Source: Maribacter flavus
GTDB taxonomy: Bacteria > Bacteroidota > Bacteroidia > Flavobacteriales > Flavobacteriaceae
Reading direction: 5' to 3'
Length of the DNA stretch: 64,000 nt
Assembly (NCBI RefSeq): GCF_008386635.1
Contig: NZ_VUOE01000001.1
Span: forward strand, 620,001-684,000
Shown here: positions 46,528 to 55,476 of the stretch, one piece after another
Numbering within the stretch: the first letter of the stretch is position 1
Layout: the number at the start of each line of letters is the position of its first letter
Position numbers and translations under genes: made by a program
Notes under the pieces: generated by a model
What the model was told of the DNA's origin: nothing
Databases searched by the model: none
The model's input: only the letters and a program-made list of their open reading frames with translations

Positions 46528-47760
46528 CTAATCTTCTAATTCTTCTTTTAGGATACGTACAACTTCTATAATTGTCTCTTCCTCCAAGTCGGTACGTTTT
46601 ACCAAATCGTCCACGTCCTGTTCCAAAACACTCCTGGCCGTATCCAACCCTATTTTCTTAAACTCCTCAATGATCCAACCATCGATTTCATCGGAGAACT
46701 CTGTCAACTCCACATCTTCCTCAACACCTTCCCTGAACACATCGATCTCATAACCGGTCAATTGACCTGCCAGGCGAATATTATGACCTCCTCGACCAAT
46801 AGCCTTGGACACTTCCTCTGGCTTTAAGTATACCTGAGCGGTCATTTTTTCGTCGTCCAGTTTTACCGAAGATACCCTGGCAGGGCTCAATGCCCTTGTC
46901 ACCAATAACTGCGGATTGGAAGTCCAGTTGATTACATCGATATTCTCATTGCCCAACTCCCTAACGATTCCATGGATCCGTGACCCCTTCATACCTACAC
47001 AGGCCCCTACCGGGTCTATCCTGTCATCGTATGAATCTACCGCCACTTTTGCCTTTTCACCAGGAATACGCACCGCCTTCTTAATGGTAATCAAACCATC
47101 AAAAACCTCTGGTATTTCCTGAAAGAACAATTGTTCCAAGAACAAGGGAGAGCTTCGGGACATGATGATCGTGGGTTTGGCACCTTTCAACTCTACACTT
47201 TCAATGATACCCCTAACATTGTCCCCTTTTCTAAAAAAGTCCGATGGGATCTGTCTGTCCTTTGGAAGAATAATTTCATTGCCCTCATCGTCCAACAAAA
47301 TAACCGCCTTGTGACGAATATGATGCACCTCAGCGGTATAAATCTCTCCCTCAAGATCTTTAAACTGCTTGTATATGGTGGTATTATCGTGCTCATGGAT
47401 TTTGGCGATTAAATTTTGACGGAGTGCCAAAATAGCCCGTCTCCCCAAATCGATCAACTTAACCTCTTCAGATACGTCCTCGCCTACTTCAAAATCAGGT
47501 TCTATCTTACGTGCCTCGGAAAGGGAAATTTCCTCATTGGGATCTTCCACTTCTCCATCCTCGACTACCACCCGGTTACGCCAAATCTCCAAATCTCCCT
47601 TGTCAGGGTTAATAATGATATCAAAGTTATCATCGGACCCAAACTTCTTTTTAAGGGCGTTCCTAAAAACATCCTCCAAAATTGCCATAAGTGTTACCCT
47701 GTCTATGAACTTGTCATCCTTAAACTCCGAGAAAGATTCGATTAACGCAATATTTTCCAT
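46528..47760 (-). CDS. nusA: transcription termination/antitermination factor NusA
   Basis: NusA binds RNA polymerase and RNA to control pausing, termination and antitermination. The 410-residue protein has the N-terminal polymerase-binding domain to about residue 130, an S1 domain (GEIYTAEVHHIRHKAVI), and two KH domains (VGACVGMKGSRIHGIV and AIGRGGHNIRLAGQ). It lacks the C-terminal acidic repeats of the Escherichia coli protein beyond a short acidic tail, which is normal for this phylum. It stands 12 bases behind rimP and 42 before infB. Confidence 0.96.
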   Translation of the reverse strand: MENIALIESFSEFKDDKFIDRVTLMAILEDVFRNALKKKFGSDDNFDIIINPDKGDLEIWRNRVVVEDGEVEDPNEEISLSEARKIEPDFEVGEDVSEEVKLIDLGRRAILALRQNLIAKIHEHDNTTIYKQFKDLEGEIYTAEVHHIRHKAVILLDDEGNEIILPKDRQIPSDFFRKGDNVRGIIESVELKGAKPTIIMSRSSPLFLEQLFFQEIPEVFDGLITIKKAVRIPGEKAKVAVDSYDDRIDPVGACVGMKGSRIHGIVRELGNENIDVINWTSNPQLLVTRALSPARVSSVKLDDEKMTAQVYLKPEEVSKAIGRGGHNIRLAGQLTGYEIDVFREGVEEDVELTEFSDEIDGWIIEEFKKIGLDTARSVLEQDVDDLVKRTDLEEETIIEVVRILKEELED

Positions 47761-47772
47761 TGGTTATTACAA

Positions 47773-48234
47773 TTAAAATTTTAATACAACTTTCGCTTTT
47801 TTAATATCAGAAAAGGGGATCTCCTCTCTTTTCTGCACTGTAACTTTTCCCTTACCAACAGGTTTGGGCTCCCTAGCTTTCCATTCCAAAACGATATATT
47901 CATCGTTGGCCTGTGTCAGCTTACCTTCGAATGACGAACCAGAAGTCTCCACCTCCAGTTTTCTTCCTATATTCTTTTTATATTGTCTGGGCATCACCAT
48001 GGGCGCCGTTGCCCCGGCAGAAGCAACTTCAAGGGAAAAGTCCTCCTCTTCCCGATCCAAATTATGTTCAATGGCCCTGCTTATCTTGATACAATCATTT
48101 ACGGTCACACCGTCATCACCATCGATTACTATCTTAATTTTGTTATCCGGGGACACCGTAAAATCGATTAAAAATAACGAAGGATCTTCTTCCAATCCCT
48201 TTTCCAGTAATTCCTTAACCTTTTCCTTCAACAT
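47773..48234 (-). CDS. rimP: ribosome maturation factor RimP
   Basis: RimP is needed for maturation of the 30S subunit. I start at ATG 48234 (MLKEKVKELLEKG), giving 153 residues, rather than the open frame to 48312. The promoter box at 48302-48309 with a start near 48296 would still allow a leader, and the upstream residues are unlike the family. The protein has the N-terminal alpha/beta domain with FLIDFTVSPDNKIKIVIDGDDGV and the C-terminal Sm-like domain with GRKLEVETSGSSFEGKL. It opens the rimP-nusA-infB operon. Confidence 0.95.
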   Translation of the reverse strand: MLKEKVKELLEKGLEEDPSLFLIDFTVSPDNKIKIVIDGDDGVTVNDCIKISRAIEHNLDREEEDFSLEVASAGATAPMVMPRQYKKNIGRKLEVETSGSSFEGKLTQANDEYIVLEWKAREPKPVGKGKVTVQKREEIPFSDIKKAKVVLKF

Positions 48235-48253
48235 AAAAAACCAAGTAATAAAA

Positions 48254-48274
48254 GAGGGGACAAATTGTCCCCTC
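48254..48274 (-). promoter_or_regulatory. hairpin in the rimP leader, possible attenuator
   Basis: A near-perfect 21-base palindrome, GAGGGGAC with GTCCCCTC plus two inner A-T pairs, lies 20 bases before the rimP ATG and downstream of the predicted transcription start near 48296. On the minus strand it is followed by TTTTATTACTTGGTTTTTT, so it resembles a weak rho-independent terminator. Such a leader hairpin could attenuate the operon, perhaps in response to NusA, which promotes termination. That function is inference. Confidence 0.6.
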
Positions 48275-48301
48275 ACGAATACTTTTATTCTTTCAGTGCT
48301 G

Positions 48302-48331
48302 CAAATATACAATATTCTTTGTTGTTTGCAA
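48302..48331 (-). promoter_or_regulatory. promoter of rimP-nusA-infB
   Basis: The minus strand reads TTG (48331-48329), 19 nt, TATATTTG (48309-48302), an exact match to the Bacteroidota consensus. Transcription would begin near 48296, giving a leader of about 60 nt that contains the hairpin at 48254-48274. Confidence 0.8.
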
Positions 48332-48401
48332 TAAGATGTTAGAATTCAATCAAATGATTTAAGAAAACCCCACACAAATTATAGTGGAAATAGTTTTGTT
48401 C

Positions 48402-48731
48402 TCACCTCAATCCTCCCAACAATTGAGCCGTTTGCGGTTTCCCATCCTGACTATTCAGATCATTAATACTATCGACCTCTCTTCTAAACCTTAATATCAT
48501 TAAGGTATCCAATTGACCTTGAATGCTATCGCGCATCATCTGCCAGTTACCGGCGTTCATTTTTTTGTTGTACTCGGTAATTTTATCGAATCTAGATAGA
48601 TTATACCTATTGGCCTTCCAGGCATGCTGGGTACTCTTTCTATGCTGTAAATCCTGAAGGTAAATACCAACCCCAAAACCAACCAAAACAACTACAAGTA
48701 TAATCTTTAAACTTTTTTCGGTCAACTTCAT
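48402..48731 (-). CDS. small membrane protein of unknown function
   Basis: From the ATG at 48731 the protein is 109 residues: a helix near 8-24 (LKIILVVVLVGFGVGIYL), then a hydrophilic, helical part with many basic and polar residues (LQDLQHRKSTQHAW, NKKMNAGNWQMMRDSIQGQLDTLMILRFRREV). It reads like a bitopic protein facing the periplasm. I do not recognise the family. The frame upstream to 48770 is less likely since the helix would be preceded by an extra basic segment. It lies between rimP and a response regulator gene, with no clear functional link. Confidence 0.7.
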   Translation of the reverse strand: MKLTEKSLKIILVVVLVGFGVGIYLQDLQHRKSTQHAWKANRYNLSRFDKITEYNKKMNAGNWQMMRDSIQGQLDTLMILRFRREVDSINDLNSQDGKPQTAQLLGGLR

Positions 48732-48834
48732 AACATTTAGTTTTAAGAATATTTCAAAGCTACGGGGCAACCTTTAAGGCTCTGTCGTTTTTCCAATATA
48801 TTATTGATGCAATTAATTGACAATGTACGAAATA

Positions 48835-49233
48835 TCAACCAAAAGTCTTTACCACTTTTCTTGAAGCTTTACCAGTGGACGCCCTTTGATATATATCTGC
48901 GATAGCCGTATCAAACGCCTCCTTTGAAAATGGTTTCGACAAAAAGTTGGAACACCCCAATTTCATTATATGGTTAGCAAATTCCTCCCTGGTGGAACTA
49001 GAAATGATATGCAATTTTCTTCCAAACATGGTTACAAAAGAGAACCCATCCAACATGGGCATTTCTATGTCGGTCATCAATACATTGGCATGCGAAGTCT
49101 GCAAATATATCCAAGCGTCCATGGGGTCATTAAATTTGGAAACACTTGCTATCAATGGGTTTGACCGCGCCAATCTTTCCGCTATATTCAACCATATATT
49201 GGAATCATCTACGATCACAAGGTGTATGTGCAT
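48835..49233 (-). CDS. stand-alone response regulator receiver
   Basis: This 132-residue protein is a single receiver domain with no output domain. The acidic pair is DD at 9-10 in VIVDDSN, the phosphorylated Asp is in VLMTDIEMPMLDG near residue 56, and the conserved Ser/Thr and Lys are in ISSSTRE and LSKPFSKEAF. It could act like CheY or relay phosphate between kinases. No histidine kinase gene is adjacent. The short basic tail (ASTGKASRKVVKTFG) after the domain is not an obvious domain. Confidence 0.88.
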   Translation of the reverse strand: MHIHLVIVDDSNIWLNIAERLARSNPLIASVSKFNDPMDAWIYLQTSHANVLMTDIEMPMLDGFSFVTMFGRKLHIISSSTREEFANHIMKLGCSNFLSKPFSKEAFDTAIADIYQRASTGKASRKVVKTFG

Positions 49234-49371
49234 ACAATTTTAAGATTTGAGACTGTGAACTTAACCGTTTTGAACCCACCAGATTAATTTAAAAGGTGAA
49301 CTACCAAATTATATGCACCAAAGGTTGATTTGTGTAAATTTTATTAAAACGTACTCTAGAAAGAAAATAAA

Positions 49372-49403
49372 AAAATCCCAACATCTAGGGATGTTGGGAT
49401 TTT
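49372..49403 (-). terminator. rho-independent terminator of tRNA-Gln
   Basis: A 14-bp perfect stem, AAAATCCCAACATC with GATGTTGGGATTTT, closes on a four-base loop. On the minus strand it is followed by T-rich sequence (T run, A, TTTT). It lies 13 bases past the tRNA 3' end. Confidence 0.9.
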
Positions 49404-49416
49404 GTATTCTTATTAG

Positions 49417-49487
49417 TTGGCCCACTAGGACTCGAACCTAGAATGACGGTACCAAAAACCGGAGTGTTACCATTACACCATGGGCCA
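49417..49487 (-). tRNA. tRNA-Gln (anticodon TTG)
   Basis: The minus strand folds as a 71-base cloverleaf. The acceptor stem TGGCCCA pairs with TGGGCCA, followed by discriminator A with no encoded CCA. The D stem is GTGT/ACAC, the anticodon loop TTTTGGT gives anticodon TTG, and the T arm CTAGG-TTCGAGT-CCTAG is perfect. One oddity is the first pair of the anticodon stem: position 27 is C against T43, a mismatch; the remaining four pairs are fine. A promoter at 49505-49534 and a terminator at 49372-49403 make it an independent unit. Confidence 0.95.
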
Positions 49488-49504
49488 ATACCTTTAAGAG
49501 CGTG

Positions 49505-49534
49505 CAAATTTAAAACAAAGTTTGGTTTGAACAA
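49505..49534 (-). promoter_or_regulatory. promoter of tRNA-Gln
   Basis: The minus strand reads TTG (49534-49532), 19 nt, TAAATTTG (49512-49505), an exact fit to the Bacteroidota consensus. Transcription would begin near 49498, about 10 nt before the mature 5' end. Confidence 0.75.
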
Positions 49535-49655
49535 ACATTTTTTGAGCCAAATAAGTAAAAATCCATATTCTCTTACCTGTTAAAGGTTTATAAAAATAAT
49601 GGGTGGGTATCTATATAAATTAGTAATTTCGCCGGATAGCTATAACCAAGGTTCC

Positions 49656-52600
49656 ATGTTTTCAAAGAACTTCAAAAAATGGGACACCCTTCTTGGGTGG
49701 GCCGTCTTTTTTATTGCCTTCATTACTTACTTCATTACCGTTGAGCCAACCAATAGTTTTTGGGATGCAGGTGAATACATCGCAACTTCGGCCAAGCTCC
49801 AAGTAGGGCATCCACCCGGGGCGCCGCTATTACAAATGATCGGTGCCTTTTTTTCCATGTTCGCCCTAGAACCTAGTCAAGTTGCTATGATGGTCAATTT
49901 AGTTTCTGGGGTTTCAAGTGCCTTTACGATACTTTTCATGTTCTGGACCATCACCAATATTGCACAAAAATTGTTAGATAGTAATGAACCCATGACCAAT
50001 AGCAAGGCAATTGCTATATTGGGAAGTGCTATTATTGGCTCCTTGGCCTTTACTTTTTCAGATAGCTTTTGGTTCAATGCGGTAGAGACCGAGGTATATG
50101 CTTCGGCCAGTTTGATCATGGCTCTATTGCTTTGGTTGGGACTTAAGTGGACGGACAATTTGGACGACCCTAGAGGCGACCGTTGGCTCGTGCTTATTTC
50201 CTTCGTGGTAGGCCTAACCTTTGGGGTCCAGTTCATGGGCTTCTTGGCCATTCCTTCCATTGGACTACTTTACTATTTTAAGACCTATAAAAAGACTAAT
50301 GTTAAAAATTTCCTTCTGGCCAATGTCATTGTTATTGCCATTCTGATGTTGGTCTATAAATTTTCCCTTACTTATGTACTGATGTTTTTCGGTTGGGGCG
50401 AGGTGTTCTTCATTAATACCATCGGCCTCCCATTCAATTCGGGTTCCATAATTATTGGACTTTTATTTATTGGGGCCTTTTATTACGGCCTTAGCTACAC
50501 TAGAAAGAACAATTATAAGACCGCAAATACCATAGTACTCTGCCTGATGTTTCTTTTTCTAGGATTCTCATCTTGGTTGATGCTTCCTATACGGGCAAAC
50601 GCACAAGTGGTCATCAATGAGAACAATCCGGAGGATGCCCGGGCTCTTTTGGCCTACTACAACAGAGAGCAATATCCCGGGGTTGACAGCCCGGTTTATG
50701 GTTCGTATTATTCAGATATGTTCGCTCCCGCTGGTGAGGATAGGGACGGAAAGCCCAAGTATGAAAAGGATTATACCTTGGGAAAATATATTATCGTAAA
50801 TAAATACAAAAATTCCGAACAAGGCCCCAATCCGGACCATCAGGGCATATTACCCAGAATGTGGAGCTCACAACATGCTTCCAATTACATGCAGTATTTT
50901 GGCCCATTGGATTTTAAAATGACGGAATACAATGCAGATTTGGCCGAAGCCATCAATCAAGTGAAGACCGGATTCGAAAACGGAGAAATAGATGCAGACC
51001 AATACATCAGCTTTATCAAAAGGTTCAGCGATTATATTGAAGTACAACCACCAACGGTTTGGGACAACATTAAATACATGTTCGAATTCCAGTTCAACTA
51101 CATGTATATGCGCTATTTCATGTGGAACTTCGTGGGGAAACAGAACGATGTCCAAGGCCGATACAATGACAACGGAAACTGGCTCAGTGGTATCAACTTT
51201 ATCGACAGTGCAAGATTGGGCAGCCAAGACAATCTCCCAAGTGACATCGTGAACAATCCCGGTAGGAATACGTATTTCTTTTTACCATTGCTTCTAGGAA
51301 TTATTGGATTGGTTTTTCAAGTATCCAAAGACCCAAAACAGTTCTGGGTGCTAATGGTATTTTTCCTTTTTACCGGTATTGCCATTCAGTTTTACACCAA
51401 TCCCTATATTTTTCAGCCAAGGGAACGCGACTATTCCTTGGTAGGGTCTTTTTATGTGTTCGCTATTTGGATAGGGCTTGGTGTATACGGTCTTTATGAC
51501 GGATTTAAGGATTGGATCACACCAAAGATTTTGGCGCCCGTGGTCGTAGTGGCATGTCTTTTTGCGGTACCCACCGTGATGGCCGTTCAGAACTGGGACG
51601 ACCATGACCGCTCCAACAGGTTTACGGCAAATTCATCCGCAAAATCATATTTGGACTCCTGCCAGGAAGATGCCGGGGCCATTTTGTTCACCATCGGGGA
51701 TAATGATACCTTCCCGTTATGGTACGCCCAAGAAATAGAAAAATACCGTACGGATGTCCGTATCGTTTGTACAAGCTTGTTCGAAACGGATTGGTACATA
51801 GATCAAATGAAGCGAAAGGCCTACGATAGCGACCCGATTCCTTCGCAGATCGAACACGACAAATATCGATTTGGTTCCAGGGATGTTTTATATCATCAAG
51901 GTATTACGGAAAACAGGTGGCCCATCAAGGATTTCATCAATTGGATCGATAGTGACAAACCGCGCACAAAATTGGGTTATTTGTTGGAACAACAGGGTGC
52001 TGATTTAAGTAACTATTCAGAAAATACCCAGAACATGGTGTACTACCCAACGAACAAAATCCGTGTTCCTGTAAACAAAAAGAATGTTTTGGAAAGTGGT
52101 TTGGTAAAACCGAAGGATTCCGCCATAATCGTGGATTATATCGATATCAACTTACCCAGTGTCATTACCAAAAAGAGCATGATGATGTTGGACATCCTTG
52201 CCAACAATGACTGGAAAAGACCCCTCTATTTCTCTGGAGGAAGTTTTGACGATGCGGAATACCTTTGGATGAAGGACTATCTGCAATTGGACGGCCTGGC
52301 CTATAAATTGGTTCCTATTAGAACCGAAAGACCCAACTCCTTTGAAATGGGCCGTATTGATACAGATTTGATGTACGACATCGTAACAAAATGGGACTGG
52401 GGCAACGCCGGCGACAAGAATATTTACCATGACACCCAAACGAGGATTCAAAGTGTAAGTTACAGAGGAAACCTCGCCCGATTGATGGAAGCCCTAATTA
52501 AAGAGAACAAGATGGACAGGGCCAAGGAAATTATCGAAATTTCCTTGACCAACATGCCCGTAGAAATTTTTGGTTATTATTCACTGGTTGAGCCTTTTGT

Positions 52601-53009
52601 GGATGGTTATTACAAAGTTGGGGAAACTACCAAGGCTCGAGAGTTGTTCGGGGTCTTAAAGAAAAAATATCAGGAACGTTTGGAGTACTATGCTTCCACA
52701 AGTTTGGACGAACAATACAGTAATATTGACGATATCATAGCCGATATGGAAGCCTACCGAAGAAACATCGATACCGTAATCGCCAACGATGAAAAGGATT
52801 TTGCGGAAAAAGAGACTTTGATATTCAACGAGTACATAGACAAATTCCAACATTTCTACAAGGACGAGGATAGTTTTGAAATGCCCGAAGGCGAATATCA
52901 GGACGACCCGGATATGATAATAGATACCTTGCCCATGAGCGATACAATCAGTACGGATAAAACTACGACCGATTTACTGCAGGATACCATTGGCAACCCG
53001 ATCGAATAA
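49656..53009 (+). CDS. DUF2723 membrane glycosyltransferase-like protein
   Basis: This 1117-residue protein belongs to the DUF2723 family (glycosyltransferase family 117), thought to be membrane enzymes that add sugars to secreted proteins or lipids. I start at ATG 49656 (MFSKNFKKWDTLLGW) rather than 49599, because the shorter form begins directly before the first helix. It has the hallmark acidic-residue segment WDAGEYIATSAKLQVGHPPG after helix 1, about ten further helices to residue 650, and a large soluble C-terminal part of about 450 residues with TIGDNDTFPLWYAQE and a helical, TPR-like end. Substrate unknown. The tRNA-Gln gene lies upstream on the other strand. Confidence 0.9.
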   Translation: MFSKNFKKWDTLLGWAVFFIAFITYFITVEPTNSFWDAGEYIATSAKLQVGHPPGAPLLQMIGAFFSMFALEPSQVAMMVNLVSGVSSAFTILFMFWTITNIAQKLLDSNEPMTNSKAIAILGSAIIGSLAFTFSDSFWFNAVETEVYASASLIMALLLWLGLKWTDNLDDPRGDRWLVLISFVVGLTFGVQFMGFLAIPSIGLLYYFKTYKKTNVKNFLLANVIVIAILMLVYKFSLTYVLMFFGWGEVFFINTIGLPFNSGSIIIGLLFIGAFYYGLSYTRKNNYKTANTIVLCLMFLFLGFSSWLMLPIRANAQVVINENNPEDARALLAYYNREQYPGVDSPVYGSYYSDMFAPAGEDRDGKPKYEKDYTLGKYIIVNKYKNSEQGPNPDHQGILPRMWSSQHASNYMQYFGPLDFKMTEYNADLAEAINQVKTGFENGEIDADQYISFIKRFSDYIEVQPPTVWDNIKYMFEFQFNYMYMRYFMWNFVGKQNDVQGRYNDNGNWLSGINFIDSARLGSQDNLPSDIVNNPGRNTYFFLPLLLGIIGLVFQVSKDPKQFWVLMVFFLFTGIAIQFYTNPYIFQPRERDYSLVGSFYVFAIWIGLGVYGLYDGFKDWITPKILAPVVVVACLFAVPTVMAVQNWDDHDRSNRFTANSSAKSYLDSCQEDAGAILFTIGDNDTFPLWYAQEIEKYRTDVRIVCTSLFETDWYIDQMKRKAYDSDPIPSQIEHDKYRFGSRDVLYHQGITENRWPIKDFINWIDSDKPRTKLGYLLEQQGADLSNYSENTQNMVYYPTNKIRVPVNKKNVLESGLVKPKDSAIIVDYIDINLPSVITKKSMMMLDILANNDWKRPLYFSGGSFDDAEYLWMKDYLQLDGLAYKLVPIRTERPNSFEMGRIDTDLMYDIVTKWDWGNAGDKNIYHDTQTRIQSVSYRGNLARLMEALIKENKMDRAKEIIEISLTNMPVEIFGYYSLVEPFVDGYYKVGETTKARELFGVLKKKYQERLEYYASTSLDEQYSNIDDIIADMEAYRRNIDTVIANDEKDFAEKETLIFNEYIDKFQHFYKDEDSFEMPEGEYQDDPDMIIDTLPMSDTISTDKTTTDLLQDTIGNPIE

Positions 53010-53038
53010 AAATGGTGAAGGAAAATTAAAAACTGCCG

Positions 53039-53335
53039 CTAAACGTACTCGTTTAGGATGCCTATGAGGGTTTTTGCGTCTTGCTCGCCACTTTGGCGCC
53101 AGACCATTTCGCCCTTTTTATAGATCATTAAGGTGGGAAGACCTTTAACACGCAATGCCTGGGAAAGTTCCTTGTTTTTGTCCACATCGATTTTTATGAC
53201 CTTACCTTTGTCTCCCAAGGCAGCGGCCACATCGCGCAATACGGGATGCATGGCAGTGGATTGTTCGTTCCATTCTGCATAGAAATCCAACAGCACGGGA
53301 ACGTTCAAGTCTATAAGTTCACCAAATTTAGACAT
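53039..53335 (-). CDS. thioredoxin-fold protein without active-site cysteines
   Basis: This 98-residue protein is a thioredoxin fold by its strands PVLLDFYAEW, KVIKIDVDKN and the cis-proline segment GLPTLMIYKKGE. In true thioredoxins the motif after the tryptophan is C-G-P-C; here it is W22-N23-E24-Q25-S26-T27, so both catalytic cysteines are replaced and no other cysteine exists. It cannot act as a redox thioredoxin and may instead bind or hold a partner. There is no signal peptide, so it is cytoplasmic. A good promoter lies 24 bases upstream. It converges with the DUF2723 gene. Confidence 0.9.
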   Translation of the reverse strand: MSKFGELIDLNVPVLLDFYAEWNEQSTAMHPVLRDVAAALGDKGKVIKIDVDKNKELSQALRVKGLPTLMIYKKGEMVWRQSGEQDAKTLIGILNEYV

Positions 53336-53358
53336 AGAATCGGCTTTGCGTTATAAGC

Positions 53359-53387
53359 CAAATGTAGTAAAAAATGTTAAAATACAA
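53359..53387 (-). promoter_or_regulatory. promoter of the thioredoxin-like gene
   Basis: The minus strand reads TTG (53387-53385), 18 nt, TACATTTG (53366-53359), fitting the Bacteroidota consensus. Transcription would begin near 53352, about 17 nt before the ATG. Confidence 0.65.
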
Positions 53388-53432
53388 CGTCGGCCCCATG
53401 TATTGTGTAGAACGGGCCGAGTTAAAATCATG

Positions 53433-54656
53433 TTAAGGTCTTTTTTTAAGGGTGAGTACCGTAATTTCCGGCCAAATGCCCACCCTTCCAGGATAGCCCA
53501 AAAACCCGAAGCCCCTATTGACGTTAATAAACTGCCCCAACTCCTTATAGATGCCCGCCCAATGTGGATAGCGCCATTTGACGGGACTCCATTTCACCCA
53601 GCCGGGAATCTCTATCCCAAATTGCATACCATGCGTATGCCCGCTTAAGGTCAAATGATAGTGCTTTTCGTCATGCAATACTTCTTCGGACCAATGGGAA
53701 GGGTCGTGGCTCATTAAAATGGTAAAATCGTTAGGATGTATTTGTGCTGAAGCCTTTTTAAGGTCGCCGGCTTTTTTGAAACCACCTTTTCCCCAATTTT
53801 CCACCCCAACCAGGGCAATACGGTCCTTCCCTTTTTGGAGGTATCTGTGTTCGTTGAGCAAAAGGTCAAACCCCATATTCCGTTGCAAGTCCTTCAAATC
53901 CTGTAAATTCTTCTGTTTAGAGGCCTCCGTTTCCCATGCGATGTAATCCCCGTAATCATGGTTGCCCAACACGGAAAACTTACCGTCCTTGGCCTCCAAG
54001 GTGCTGAACAAATCGGCCCAAGGCAACATTTCCTCGGTCTTGTTATTCACCATATCCCCTGTAAAAAGTAAAAGGTCGCTCTTCTGTTTATTGATTAGGT
54101 CTACACCATATTCTATTTTTTTTCGGTCGTCAAAACTACCACTATGAATGTCCGATATTTGGGTGATCTGGTAACCATCAAAACTATCCGGCAGATCCTC
54201 GAATTCCAAGGTATACTTCAGCACCTTGAAATTATACTTGCCCTTGTACATCCCATACAAAAGGGCGCCAAAAGGCAAAGCGGCTATCCCCAAGGCAATC
54301 ATACCCAAAAAGCGTCTCCTTTCGGGGAGGGTGAACGCCTTGGATGCCCCAAAGAGTTTTTGGTATACGCCAGAAAGGATTCTGAAAATATCTTCGGAAA
54401 ACAAAAAGAGTATGATGACCAACTTAAAGGACAACATCGTCAGTAAAAAGCCAAAGGCATAACTTTTAGGCCTGCTCAACACACGACCCGCCTCCTCCCC
54501 TGCAGTAAACTGATAAATAAAATTGACCAGGATGGCCAATGACACCAAAATATAAACCAGATAGACCCAAGGTTGCCTGAACAAGGTCCGTAAGGCCTGA
54601 ACTATATAAAAACTCAGTCCTAGGTAAATCAGCACAAACAATATCCAGCGGAGCAT
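53433..54656 (-). CDS. membrane metallophosphoesterase
   Basis: This 407-residue protein has four or five N-terminal helices (to about residue 145) followed by a calcineurin-like phosphoesterase domain. The two-metal motifs are all present: ISDIHSG, TGDMVNN, LGNHDYGD, MSHDPSHW and SGHTHGMQ. The layout matches the YkuE/YaeI-type membrane phosphoesterases, some of which hydrolyse lipid-linked phosphates such as UDP-diacylglucosamine. The substrate here is not evident. A -10-like box TATATTTG (minus strand, 54678-54671) lies 14 bases upstream, without a -33 TTG. Confidence 0.9.
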   Translation of the reverse strand: MLRWILFVLIYLGLSFYIVQALRTLFRQPWVYLVYILVSLAILVNFIYQFTAGEEAGRVLSRPKSYAFGFLLTMLSFKLVIILFLFSEDIFRILSGVYQKLFGASKAFTLPERRRFLGMIALGIAALPFGALLYGMYKGKYNFKVLKYTLEFEDLPDSFDGYQITQISDIHSGSFDDRKKIEYGVDLINKQKSDLLLFTGDMVNNKTEEMLPWADLFSTLEAKDGKFSVLGNHDYGDYIAWETEASKQKNLQDLKDLQRNMGFDLLLNEHRYLQKGKDRIALVGVENWGKGGFKKAGDLKKASAQIHPNDFTILMSHDPSHWSEEVLHDEKHYHLTLSGHTHGMQFGIEIPGWVKWSPVKWRYPHWAGIYKELGQFINVNRGFGFLGYPGRVGIWPEITVLTLKKRP

Positions 54657-54713
54657 TCCTTTCTTTTTTACAAATATATTTTATGCACGACAGGAAAGTG
54701 GTGCATTTGGATT

Positions 54714-55436
54714 TTATTTAACCTTATCGACCACGGCTTTTATCGTTTCAAAGTTTGAAACTCCCAGCTTATCATCGTTCAAAAAGGATGCCGAGTTCAT
54801 GGAGATGGGAGGAGGTAAGGTCAATGTTTGTCGGAACTTGGTCCCGGACAAATGTATCGCCTCAAAGCCCGCTTCCAGAAAGGACCGGACATTTTCCTCG
54901 TTGATACCGGAACCTGGCATGATCGCCACATTCGGAAATAATCGTTTCAAATCCCTCAAAAGTGCCAATCCTTCCAAGGCGGACTTTCCCTGACCGGAAG
55001 TAAGTACATAATCCACTTTCAAATCCGCAAGTGTTTCCATCGTCTTTTTGGGATTTTTCACCCAATCGAAGGCTCTGTGAAAGGTAAACTTCATCCCTTG
55101 CGCGGCTTTCATCAACGCGGCCGTCCGTGCTACGTCCAAGGTAAAATCAGTATGTAGAACACCCGATACGACGCCTTCAACACCCATTTGCCTGCACAAG
55201 GCAATATCCTCTAGCATTACCTTGAATTCAACATCGGAATAGGTAAAATCGCCACTTCGGGGCCGGATCAATACATGTATCGGGATGGAAATCCGTTCCT
55301 TTACCGTTTTCAGCAATCCATAGGAAGGCGTTATACCGCCAACGGCCAATTCGGAACACAGTTCAATTCGGTCCGCTCCCGCCCGTTCCGCATTGATGGC
55401 AGATTCAACGGAATTTGCACAGACTTCTACTAGCAT
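54714..55436 (-). CDS. cutC: CutC family protein
   Basis: CutC is a TIM-barrel protein once linked to copper homeostasis, though its biochemical role is still unsettled. The 240-residue length is normal. Signatures are VEVCANSVESAINAERAGADRIELCSELAVGG at the N-terminus, HVLIRPRSGDF, and the HRAFDW segment, followed by TSGQGKSALEGL. Expected metal-site residues (Glu and Cys in RIELC, His in FTFHRAF) are present. The gene is divergent from the glycosylasparaginase gene with 40 bases between the starts. Confidence 0.94.
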   Translation of the reverse strand: MLVEVCANSVESAINAERAGADRIELCSELAVGGITPSYGLLKTVKERISIPIHVLIRPRSGDFTYSDVEFKVMLEDIALCRQMGVEGVVSGVLHTDFTLDVARTAALMKAAQGMKFTFHRAFDWVKNPKKTMETLADLKVDYVLTSGQGKSALEGLALLRDLKRLFPNVAIMPGSGINEENVRSFLEAGFEAIHLSGTKFRQTLTLPPPISMNSASFLNDDKLGVSNFETIKAVVDKVK

Positions 55437-55476
55437 CTTCTTATATTTAATTTCTTAAAAGTAAAGAACCGAACCA

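Noticed and set aside
49417..49487. tRNA-Gln as an attachment site of an integrated element
   Set aside because: No integrase gene and no repeat of the tRNA 3' end is seen nearby.
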